Of a stretch of DNA of 36,639 nt, positions 7,965-14,664 are shown piece by piece. Both the position numbers and the translations under genes were made by a program. Every line of letters begins with the position of its first letter. Position 1 is the first letter of the stretch. The notes beneath the pieces are model-generated. The model was not told where the DNA came from. It saw only the letters and a list, made by a program, of their open reading frames with translations, and searched no databases. Origin of the DNA: Petrotoga sp. 9PWA.NaAc.5.4 (GTDB lineage: Bacteria > Thermotogota > Thermotogae > Petrotogales > Petrotogaceae); NCBI RefSeq assembly GCF_002895485.1, contig NZ_AZRK01000004.1:1-36639 (forward strand). The letters are read 5' to 3'.

Positions 7965-8930
7965 GTGATTTCTATTATTAATTTGACGCTCAAAGTTAAT
8001 AATTTAGAAAAAACTTATAGTAATGGTTTTAAAGCTATTGAAAATATTTCATTTTCAATTAATGAAGGAGAAGTTCTAGGAATCATTGGTCCCAACGGTG
8101 GAGGTAAATCTACTCTTCTTCTTTGTATGTGTAGAGTATTAAAATCCACAAAGGGATCTATTAACATTTTTGTTAATAATAAAAAAATTGATGAAGCTAA
8201 TCAAATAAAAAGAATAATAGGTTATCTTCCAGAAGAGGCAAACTTATATAATGATATGACAGGATATGAAAATCTCCAGTTTTACGCAAAATTTTTTGGA
8301 ATCCCCAAAAAACAAATATCTTCATTAATTCAAAGACTTATAAACAAGTTAGATTTAAAAGAATTCATAAATAAAAAAGTCTATGAGTACTCTTCAGGAA
8401 TGAAGAAAAAGCTCATATTAGCCAGAGCGCTTATACATAATCCAAAATTACTAATTTTGGATGAACCAACCAACAATCTCGATCCAACGGCTAAAGAAGA
8501 AATTAAAAAAGTAGTTATGAAACTCAAAGAAGAAAATAATACGATAATAATATCCAGCCATGATTTAAGTGAAATAGAAGATATTTGTGATAAATATTTG
8601 GTATTGAACAAAACGGTGAGATATTTTGGAGAAATTGAAGCAGCTAAAGAACTCCAAAAAGCGGGAGTTATTGTGACTATAACTTTCTTCAATGACGTTG
8701 ATAAAAAAGATTTAGAATTCAAACTCCAAAATTTCCCACTTTTAAACATAATACAGTTTACTAAAGAAAAAGTAAAAATAAATTTAAATGAAATTTCATT
8801 AGTTCCTCAATTGATAAGTCTCTTAGTTAAAAATAATTACCAAATACTGGAAGTAAAAACTGAAGATATTTCTTTGAAAAAACTGTATTTTACATACGCT
8901 AATGAACAAGAGGAAGGTGAGAAAAAATGA
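7965..8930 (+). CDS. ABC transporter ATPase (ABC-2 type)
   Basis: Up to 321 residues. Counting from GTG 7965: Walker A GPNGGGKST at 42-50, Q-loop-region LPEEANLYNDMT (no Gln), signature YSSGMKKK, Walker B LLILDEPT and switch His in SSHD. The start is uncertain: GTG 7965 sits inside the ribosome site (AGGAGGTGA, 7960-7968), so translation more likely begins a few codons later, at TTG 7983 (giving MTLKVNNLEKTY) or an ATT start. A C-terminal domain of about 90 residues ends KTEDISLKKLYFTY. The stop overlaps the permease start. Bases 7793-7964 hold no gene. Confidence 0.88.
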   Translation: MISIINLTLKVNNLEKTYSNGFKAIENISFSINEGEVLGIIGPNGGGKSTLLLCMCRVLKSTKGSINIFVNNKKIDEANQIKRIIGYLPEEANLYNDMTGYENLQFYAKFFGIPKKQISSLIQRLINKLDLKEFINKKVYEYSSGMKKKLILARALIHNPKLLILDEPTNNLDPTAKEEIKKVVMKLKEENNTIIISSHDLSEIEDICDKYLVLNKTVRYFGEIEAAKELQKAGVIVTITFFNDVDKKDLEFKLQNFPLLNIIQFTKEKVKINLNEISLVPQLISLLVKNNYQILEVKTEDISLKKLYFTYANEQEEGEKK

Positions 8931-9676
8931 GGAAACAGTTTTTATCGTATGAAGCTTTAATTCAGAAAGATGTTAGAAAAGTTTTGAGGAAAAAAATGTT
9001 GCTTGTATACTTAATAAGTTTTTTTGCAGCCTTTTTTGTTACTTTCAATTTCTTGGCATTTTCATCTTTTGCAAGCAATTTAGAATCTTTAAATTTAATT
9101 TTGCAATACTTTGGAATGTTCTTACCTATTGCTGGAATATCCATAGTTTTATCTCTTTCATTTAATCTTATAATAGATGAAATTCAGTCAAAAACATTAT
9201 TTTATCTTTTTTCAGGTCCACTTGAAAATAAACACTTATTTATTGGTAAAACCTTGAGTGCCGCTGCTTTACCATTAATTTTATATCTGATACTCTGTGT
9301 AGGTTATTTAATAAATTTCAACATTATTTCTTACATAAAAAATATAGGGTATTATCTGTTTAATTTAAGTTATTTCACTTATCTTTTTATAATAACTCCT
9401 TTGGTAATGCTAACTACCACCATGTTTATAATTTTATTATCTTTAAAAGTAAAAGATGTTAGAATTGTTCGAAAATATGGAGGATTACCAGGATTACTGA
9501 TTTTCCCTGCTTTTCTAAGCTCATATATAAATTCTTTATATAATCAGGGGGCAAGAGTAAATATAATAAAATTAAAGTTTTTACCTATAACCTTTTTAAT
9601 TACATTAATAACAGCACTTATAATTTTCTATTTAGGTGAAAAAAGTTTTGATTATGAAAAGATAATAAAAGAATAA
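8927..9676 (+). CDS. ABC-2 type permease
   Basis: 249 residues. An N-terminal amphipathic stretch (LIQKDVRKVLRKKM) is followed by about six hydrophobic segments (near 25-47, 58-82, 108-130, 150-175, 187-203 and 220-240). The loop FYLFSGPLENKHLFIGK matches the coupling region of ABC-2 subunits. It overlaps the ATPase stop by four bases (ATGA) and is followed 26 bases later by a lipoprotein gene, so the three probably form one operon. Confidence 0.87.
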   Translation: MRKQFLSYEALIQKDVRKVLRKKMLLVYLISFFAAFFVTFNFLAFSSFASNLESLNLILQYFGMFLPIAGISIVLSLSFNLIIDEIQSKTLFYLFSGPLENKHLFIGKTLSAAALPLILYLILCVGYLINFNIISYIKNIGYYLFNLSYFTYLFIITPLVMLTTTMFIILLSLKVKDVRIVRKYGGLPGLLIFPAFLSSYINSLYNQGARVNIIKLKFLPITFLITLITALIIFYLGEKSFDYEKIIKE

Positions 9677-9702
9677 ATATCCTTAAATTTTGGAGGTATA
9701 AA

Positions 9703-10236
9703 ATGAAGTTAAAAAAATATTTTTTTGGTATATTGTTAATAGTATTTATTAGCTTTACTGTTAGTTCTTGTAATACTGAAATGAAACAGGCAAATGTTCC
9801 TTCTTCTATTGATGAAGTAGAGGAGTTCGTAGATTCATATTATTATAATAGTCAAACAGAAATGCAAATAGACACGGGATTAGATTTAGCATATTATCCA
9901 ATACAAAATAGTTATAGAGTTCAACTAACATTAAACAATGGAAATATTGTTGAGTTTATGACACTAGAGTTTGACAACTCCGAAAGTGCACAAAAGTATT
10001 ATAGAGATAATGATAGATTATACAACGTTAAATTAATGAATATTAATACAAATTTACCAAAGTATAAGTATAATAGCTTTAGAACATCAGAAGGAGTATA
10101 TATAACAATATGGCAGAAAGAAAATTGGGTAATTTGGATGAAAGGAAATTCAACAGAAGATATAAATAAGGTAAAAGATGAATTTAATAAATTTTTAGAA
10201 CAGCAAAATAATTCAACACATAACAACTCCTTGTAG
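9703..10236 (+). CDS. Hypothetical lipoprotein
   Basis: 177 residues with a clear lipoprotein signal: basic KLKK, a hydrophobic core (residues 6-19) and the lipobox VSSC with Cys at 23. The mature part is hydrophilic and lacks known motifs; it has YYYNS repeats, an FMTLEFDNSESAQKYY segment and a central WQKENWVIWM. GGAGG precedes the ATG at a good distance. It follows an ATPase/permease pair closely, the arrangement of lantibiotic-type immunity lipoproteins beside FEG transporters; an immunity or sensing role is inference only. I recognise no family. Confidence 0.8.
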   Translation: MKLKKYFFGILLIVFISFTVSSCNTEMKQANVPSSIDEVEEFVDSYYYNSQTEMQIDTGLDLAYYPIQNSYRVQLTLNNGNIVEFMTLEFDNSESAQKYYRDNDRLYNVKLMNINTNLPKYKYNSFRTSEGVYITIWQKENWVIWMKGNSTEDINKVKDEFNKFLEQQNNSTHNNSL

Positions 10237-10330
10237 AGATTAGAATAAATCGTTTATCAACAGGATCATTTCGTATTCTTCACACCTATGTCTAATCTTT
10301 TCCATACTTTCATTGGATTCATAATACAAT

Positions 10331-10476
10331 AGAAGAAATATTTGAAGAATTAAAAGGATACGATATGACGTTAATAATAATATCTTGCATGTTATCGACG
10401 ATAAGAAAAGCAAATAAGGTAGTAGTACACTCTCTACTGTTTACAAAAAAATTATTGAAAGTCAGTAGGTTGTATA
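10331..10476 (+). pseudogene. ABC exporter, C-terminal remnant
   Basis: The sequence reads EEIFEELKGYDMTLIIIS, then a damaged H-loop (SCMLSTIRKANKVVV where intact copies have SHRLSTIRKADKVVV), then frameshifts to a trace of the KEIIESQLVV end. It matches the ends of the exporters at 14665-18123 base for base over long runs, with a deletion near 10430. Followed by a DUF2283 gene in opposite orientation, as at 18.1 kb, so both sites derive from one ancestral junction. Confidence 0.8.
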
Positions 10477-10496
10477 AATATAGGATTTTTTATCTA

Positions 10497-10741
10497 TTAC
10501 TTTTCATTTTCAAATTTTCTTTTACTAACATTAAGTATAGTTATTCCAATAATTTTTCCTTTTTCGTACCTTATTATTACATCATCGTCAGTAAGTTCAG
10601 AATCGTCTGCATGACTTGGTTTTTTGAAATTTATGTATAAAACATCTGCTTCTTTATCGTAAGAAGTCCAAATTCTCGAATAGGGAATTTCTATTAAAAT
10701 GGGAATTAAGTCTAAAATTTTTTTATATCTATTTTTCCCAT
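10497..10741 (-). pseudogene. DUF2283 protein, frameshifted near its start
   Basis: The minus strand encodes RIWTSYDKEADVLYINFKKP and, later, RYEKGKIIGITIL then SKRKFENEK, a good match to the short DUF2283 family (YD-x-E-A-D-x-LYI ... G-I-x-I-L-x-x-S). An ATG at 10741 has a good ribosome site (AAAGGAG), but its frame ends after nine codons. One extra A in the run just after the start would join it to the conserved frame, which otherwise has no start codon. So a single-base loss appears to have killed it. The function of the family is unknown. Confidence 0.75.
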
Positions 10742-10773
10742 ATTTTGGGTCTCCTTTCCAACTGCTTTTTTAC

Positions 10774-11470
10774 TCAACTAAATACCTTTAACGTTTCAAC
10801 AAGTTCTTCTCTTTCTTTTCCTTCAAAAACATAGAACTAAATTGCTGAGTGAATCCTCTTTAACGTGTATTCCTTCACAAACAAATTGATTTCTTTTGGT
10901 ACTTTTGATCTTAATTCTTTTGGTATGTTTTTTATTTCATAATACCTTCCATAATTCATTATGTACCTTTCTATCATATCTTTTTGTTTTGAATTAGCTT
11001 TTATGTATCTTTCTATGAACTCTTGTAAGTAAGCTTTGTTTAAGTTTTTATGGAAGTGTAAAGTTTAAAGAAATGTTTTTATCTACATCTTTTAACCACC
11101 AACTTATATTATTTAAAGCTCCTACCATCCCAGATGGATGAGGTACATCCTTCAATGTCTTAAATGCTTGAATGTTTAACTTAGCTGCTTCTATATAATT
11201 TCCTTCATTCTTTTTTCTTCTTGCATTAGCCATAAGGATAAATCCCTTATTAACAGGATTATTTTCGTAATACAAACTACCTTTTCGTAGTTTTGAAATA
11301 TTTCTTTCTATAGCCTCAAGGACTTCATCATATTTATTATCCCAATATAATTTCAATATTTCTATATACTCTTTTGTTTTATCGTTTAAAGAAATTGATT
11401 CAAGATAGTTCATGAATGGTTTTCCAAACTGTCCGTAAGTTGATAACTTGATAACCATTTTTAAAGACAT
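10774..11470 (-). pseudogene. Regulator copy B, internally deleted
   Basis: It begins at ATG 11470 after AAGGAG and aligns with the intact regulator at 34816-36534, but two large parts are missing. About 70-80 residues are lost after residue 65 (the sequence jumps from SLYYENN to PVNKGFIL), and the whole centre, including the helix-turn-helix-like part, is lost at about 11048. There the frame shifts and ends at a TAA, and the C-terminal part continues in another frame with a further TAG in the FYVFEG region. The conserved block NEGNYIEAAKLNIQAFKTLK survives. It cannot bind DNA as the full protein would; any control here must come from the intact copy. Confidence 0.88.
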
Positions 11471-11544
11471 TTGAATTATCTCCTTATGAATATATCTGCT
11501 TTGTTTCCTGATTGTTATTTAAAAATAACATAATATTTACTTTT

Positions 11545-11558
11545 GTTTCAATGTTAAC
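11545..11558 (-). promoter_or_regulatory. Conserved regulator-promoter motif, copy B
   Basis: Minus-strand GTTAACATTGAAAC, identical to copy A, ending 74 bases before the regulator start at 11470. It contains a -35-like TTAACA, with TATTAT 16 bases on as the -10. See the copy at 34730-34743, which sits in otherwise unrelated sequence. Confidence 0.6.
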
Positions 11559-11744
11559 GAGTGAATATACAGTTACTTTTTTATCTTTAAACTATTGTAT
11601 CATAACCGTTATCAAAAAAGGGAAAGCGAAAACAGAGTATAAAACATGATAAAAAACATCGAAATTAAAGTTTACATAAGCTTTTTTGAGGTAATCTCTG
11701 AAAATATATTCCAATCTATATTTGAATTCAATAAAAAAAATCAC

Positions 11745-11772
11745 TTGTTTATCATATGGAAAAGGATATAAT
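11745..11772 (+). promoter_or_regulatory. Promoter of peptide gene, copy B
   Basis: TTGTTT, 16 bases, TATAAT, directed at the exported-peptide gene starting 67 bases downstream. Identical to copy A. It would drive the peptide gene and the operon running to 14367. Confidence 0.6.
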
Positions 11773-11838
11773 AAAAATAGTGAATGGTCTTTTGAGTTTG
11801 TAAGAAAAAAGTGTTACACATTACATATTATGTAAGGA

Positions 11839-11982
11839 GTGAAAAAATTTGTTGTTATTTTATTGACAGTAGTATTGCTATCAGGGGGAGTTTTTGTTTT
11901 TGGTGGGGATGATGAAGGAATCTCATGTATAGAATCAGTAAATCCAGGAGAAATCGCAAGTAACATTGAAGAAAGTTGGTAA
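11839..11982 (+). CDS. Exported signalling-type peptide, copy B (ends EESW)
   Basis: 47 residues from GTG 11839. Layout: basic KK, a hydrophobic segment of about 19 residues (FVVILLTVVLLSGGVFVFG), a short acidic hydrophilic stretch (GGDDEG), one Cys, and the tail SNIEESW. The copy at 34296-34442 has the same layout and ends NIIEESW. A secretion signal with a small conserved C-terminus next to a divergent regulator is the organisation of peptide pheromones of the RRNPP/Rgg type; this is inference, as I know no named family with EESW. The ribosome site AAGGA abuts the GTG, which is unusually close. It is followed by the 36-residue peptide gene and ABC genes. Confidence 0.75.
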   Translation: MKKFVVILLTVVLLSGGVFVFGGDDEGISCIESVNPGEIASNIEESW

Positions 11983-11984
11983 GT

Positions 11985-12047
11985 ATGTATTTTAAAGTTT
12001 TAAAGAGTATTGCAAAAAGGATTAAAAAGATGAGAAATGTTTGGTAA
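11985..12047 (+). other. Mini-ORF of 20 codons after the peptide gene
   Basis: Two bases after the peptide stop an ATG opens a 20-codon frame, MYFKVLKSIAKRIKKMRNVW, strongly basic and amphipathic. Copy A has the same first codons but stops after eight. Its basic run resembles the start of the Cys-rich precursor candidate at 33873-34050 (YLKKLKRIKNKR), so it may be the leftover leader of a precursor gene. No ribosome site of its own is obvious; coupling to the upstream stop would be needed. Confidence 0.35.
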
Positions 12048-12138
12048 GTTGGGAATGAATTATTAAAGGGAAGTATTATTAGCCGCCATATATTAATCCT
12101 GCAGGGAAGTAAAATTCAAAACGAGAGGAGGTGAAGAA

Positions 12139-12249
12139 ATGTATAAATTAAATGAAGTCAATTTATACGAAAGTCCAGAACTCGCTGTTCATAAAGAATC
12201 TTCAGATCCTGTACTCGAATGGAAAATAACTTTTAGTTTTGAAATTTGA
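12139..12249 (+). CDS. 36-residue acidic peptide, possible peptide-product precursor
   Basis: A near-perfect ribosome site (AGGAGGTGA, 12127-12135) precedes ATG 12139. The peptide starts MYKLNEVNLYESPELAVHKE and ends LEWKITFSFEI. It has no Cys, no signal peptide, and an N-terminal half reminiscent of RiPP leaders (hydrophilic, with a NLYESPEL block). It lies between the EESW peptide and ABC genes, where a precursor would be expected. No family is recognised; the strong ribosome site is the main reason to call it real. Confidence 0.6.
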   Translation: MYKLNEVNLYESPELAVHKESSDPVLEWKITFSFEI

Positions 12250-12331
12250 AATTGAGTAATTGCTAGTAACTACTTTAACTTGTCCTCTTAATATTCAATA
12301 TTAAAGGGATTTTTAAAGGAGGAGAAGTAAT

Positions 12332-12592
12332 TTGGCAAAAGAAAATAATTTAAGTCATATTATAAAAGTTCCCCTTTCAAAAGGTCAAGTCTTATTAGAT
12401 TTTTAAAGCGGTAATATTATATATTTAAAAAATGATAGTCTCTTTATAAATGATTCATCTGAAATTAAGCAAGATGAAGAAGTTTATCTAAATACCAAAT
12501 ATTTAAAATCTGAGAACATTTTTTCGTTATATAAAAAAGCAGTTTCTATTATTATAAAAAAAGAAACTATTAAAAATTTATATTCCCAATAA
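12332..12592 (+). pseudogene. Small unknown protein interrupted by TAA
   Basis: TTG 12332 follows GGAGGAG at good spacing. The frame reads AKENNLSHIIKVPLSKGQVL, meets TAA at 12404-12406 (codon 25), and then continues open for 61 codons (SGNIIYLKNDSLFINDSSEI to IKNLYSQ). Joined, it would be about 86 residues, soluble and mixed alpha/beta-looking. Its place between a peptide gene and ABC genes would suit a peptide-binding or processing accessory protein, but I see no conserved motif. One point mutation would restore it, so it may be a recent nonsense or a sequencing error. Confidence 0.5.
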
Positions 12593-12628
12593 GTATAACA
12601 ATATTAAAAATTAAAGAGGTGAAAAACT

Positions 12629-13396
12629 TTGATAAGAGCTTTAGGTGCAAACTTTAAGAAAACTTTTATTGAGTTTAAAAGGTATTTTTTTAACAGTGCT
12701 TTTAGTCTTTTAACTACCTTCATTATCTTTTACCTTATATTCTTTGGAGTTAAAGTGGTTGGTGGTTCGGCACCCAATTTTGGGGAAACAATAGATGGAA
12801 TTACTGTGAGTTATTTCATGTGGATAATGTTTCTTGCCTCTTTTCAAGGTGTTGCTTATGGAATAATTGAAGAAGCTCAAAGAGGGACTTTGGAGCAACT
12901 TTTTATGTCTCCTATAAGTTTTGAATTTCAGATGGTTTTTCGAATGTTTGGTGATTTTTGTTTTAATATAATTACTATCATACCGTTAATGTATTTTGCA
13001 GCTTTTACTACAGGGAGAACTTTAGGTTTTGATTTGATAACTCTTCTTTACTTAATAATACTTGGATCCTTTTGTGCTTTGAGTGTAGGATTAATTTTCG
13101 GTGGAATGGCTTTAATATTTAAAAAAATATCTTCCTTTTTACAAATTTTAACGTTCGTTTTTCTTGCAATTTTAATGTTTGATCTGAAAAATGTATGGTA
13201 TAGGTTCTTACCTATGGTTCAAGCAACATCTATGATGAGAAAAATGGCAATTGAAGGAACAAAATTTTATCAGTTCCCAATTGAAGAACATTTCATTTTG
13301 TGGATTGCGGCAGGAGCTTACTTACTATTAAGTTTGATTATTTTTAAAGTTTTTGAAAGACGCGCAATGGTTTTAGGAACACTTGGACAATATTAA
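12629..13396 (+). CDS. ABC-2 type permease
   Basis: 255 residues from TTG 12629 (ribosome site AGAGGTGA). About six membrane segments (near 20-42, 65-85, 110-128, 137-163, 170-185 and 225-243). The loop IIEEAQRGTLEQLFMSPISF is the classic ABC-2 coupling segment (E-x-G-T-L-E-x-L-x-x-S-P). Downstream by eight bases lies its ATPase. The pair belongs to the operon headed by the EESW peptide copy B. Confidence 0.9.
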   Translation: MIRALGANFKKTFIEFKRYFFNSAFSLLTTFIIFYLIFFGVKVVGGSAPNFGETIDGITVSYFMWIMFLASFQGVAYGIIEEAQRGTLEQLFMSPISFEFQMVFRMFGDFCFNIITIIPLMYFAAFTTGRTLGFDLITLLYLIILGSFCALSVGLIFGGMALIFKKISSFLQILTFVFLAILMFDLKNVWYRFLPMVQATSMMRKMAIEGTKFYQFPIEEHFILWIAAGAYLLLSLIIFKVFERRAMVLGTLGQY

Positions 13397-13404
13397 GGGG
13401 TGAG

Positions 13405-14367
13405 ATGATGAGTATATTAAAAGTTGAAGGGCTAATAAAAAGATACCCACAAAGAAGTTCTAAAGAAATGCTAAAAGCAGTTGACAATATTTCCTTTGAA
13501 GTTAAAGAAGGAGAAATTTTTGCACTTCTGGGGCCAAACGGTGCAGGAAAAACAACTACAATAAAAAGTATATGTGGGCTTATTATTTATGATGAAGGAA
13601 ATATAAAAATAAAAGATTATGATTTGAAAAAAGAAAGAGCTAAAGCGTTGGATCAAATAAGTGCAGTTTTAGAAGGAAATAGGAATTTGTATTATAGACT
13701 GACGCCAGTTGAAAATATGCAGTATTTTGTGGGAATTAGAGGGAAAAAGATATCAAAAGAAAAAGCTTTGAACATTTTAGATTTCTTGGGTATCAAGGGA
13801 AAAGCAAATGAATTAGTACATCAACTTTCAAGAGGCATGCAACAAAAAGCTGCTCTGGCTGTGTGTCTTGCCTGTGAAACCGACATTTTACTCTTAGATG
13901 AACCTACTCTTGGGTTAGATGTGATTTCAAATGTAGAATTTAGAGAGTTGTTAAAAAAAGTGAAAGAAAGTGGAAAAAGTGTTGTGCTTTCCACACATGA
14001 TATGGCATTAGTTGAAGAAGTGGCTGATAGAGTTGCGATTATAAACAATGGAAAGATAGTTGTTTGTGAAGAAAAGAGGAAACTTATGGATATATTCAAC
14101 GCACGTGGATACACAATAAAAGTGTTATCTATGGATACACTTGAAAAAAAGCTTGAAGAGAAAGGGATCAGTGACGTTCAAAGAGACGGTAATCTTTATG
14201 AATTCATAGTTAATTTTAAAACTTCTGATGAATTGTATAATATTATAGATTTTCTAAAAGAAAATGAAGCAGAAATAGTAAGCTTGGAGAAACAAATGGT
14301 AAATTTTGAAAAAATTTTTATTTCATATACGAAAAACGAAAATCAAAACACAAATTTATCTTTTTAA
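13405..14367 (+). CDS. ABC transporter ATPase (ABC-2 type)
   Basis: 320 residues; ATG ATG starts after GGGGTGA. Walker A GPNGAGKTT at 43-51, Q-loop region AVLEGNRNLYYRLT (Glu instead of Gln, as in a known subgroup of these ATPases), signature LSRGMQQK, Walker B ILLLDEPT and switch His in STHD. A C-terminal extension of about 90 residues has the typical EKIFISYT end. Partner of the permease at 12629-13396. The ATPase class is drug- or peptide-export-like; substrate unknown. Confidence 0.92.
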   Translation: MMSILKVEGLIKRYPQRSSKEMLKAVDNISFEVKEGEIFALLGPNGAGKTTTIKSICGLIIYDEGNIKIKDYDLKKERAKALDQISAVLEGNRNLYYRLTPVENMQYFVGIRGKKISKEKALNILDFLGIKGKANELVHQLSRGMQQKAALAVCLACETDILLLDEPTLGLDVISNVEFRELLKKVKESGKSVVLSTHDMALVEEVADRVAIINNGKIVVCEEKRKLMDIFNARGYTIKVLSMDTLEKKLEEKGISDVQRDGNLYEFIVNFKTSDELYNIIDFLKENEAEIVSLEKQMVNFEKIFISYTKNENQNTNLSF

Positions 14368-14399
14368 AAATATTTTCAAAAAATGAATTTATTTTTGTC

Positions 14400-14525
14400 T
14401 AAAACATCCCTTATGCAACATCCATCCCCTTCGTAGAAGGGGAATGGCAGAGCTATCCTTCCTTTCTCGGCGGTACTTGTAGCGAGAAAGGTAAAAAAAT
14501 TAAGAATTGGTGAGGATTGAAAGTG
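14400..14525. repeat. GC-richer short repeat with two hairpins
   Basis: Between two ABC operons lies a GC-richer patch with two stem-loops: CCAT-CCCCTTC-GTA-GAAGGGG-A-ATGG (14422-14447) and CCTTTCTCG/CGAGAAAGG around a 13-base loop (14461-14491), then AAATTAAGAATTGG. The second part resembles 27478-27545, which interrupts a permease pseudogene, so this looks like a dispersed, possibly mobile, element. Neither hairpin has the T-run of a standard terminator. It accounts for much of the 14368-14664 gap, whose remainder contains only possible promoter sequence (TATAAT at 14622-14627). Confidence 0.5.
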
Positions 14526-14664
14526 GGGGGTATTTTTCAAAAAATTTAAAATTAAAAGATTGACAAAACTTAAATTTTAGAATTTTTAAAGTAAGTATTT
14601 TAATAGTTTATGTGGAGGTAATATAATAATAAAGAAATTATGTAGATGAAAAAGGAGTTTCCCC

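Larger units (their letters stand above)
11355..12000. repeat. Direct repeat, copy B (partner 857-1500)
   Basis: Nearly identical to 857-1500: the regulator start, the divergent promoter region (11471-11838, which has no gene of its own) and the exported-peptide gene. Weaker similarity continues to a shared ATTATTAGCCG block (about 1560 and 12075). The high identity of the non-coding part argues for recent duplication or gene conversion. Confidence 0.9.

Noticed and set aside
10365-10640. 91-codon plus-strand ORF
   Set aside because: It starts in the exporter remnant and runs antisense through the DUF2283 gene; a chance frame.
857-12000. CRISPR array or tandem short repeats in the AT-rich intergenic parts
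   Set aside because: The repeats here are long single duplications; no regularly spaced short repeats were found anywhere in the window.
12404-12406. In-frame TAA as programmed readthrough
   Set aside because: No supporting structure or slippery sequence was seen; a nonsense mutation or sequencing error is simpler.
14422-14491. Two hairpins as a transcription terminator
   Set aside because: Neither is followed by a T-run on either strand, and the area resembles a dispersed repeat.
14560-14588. TTGACA at 14560-14565 as promoter of the tandem exporters
   Set aside because: No acceptable -10 at 15-18 bases; TATAAT at 14622 is better but lacks a good -35, so no promoter was listed.
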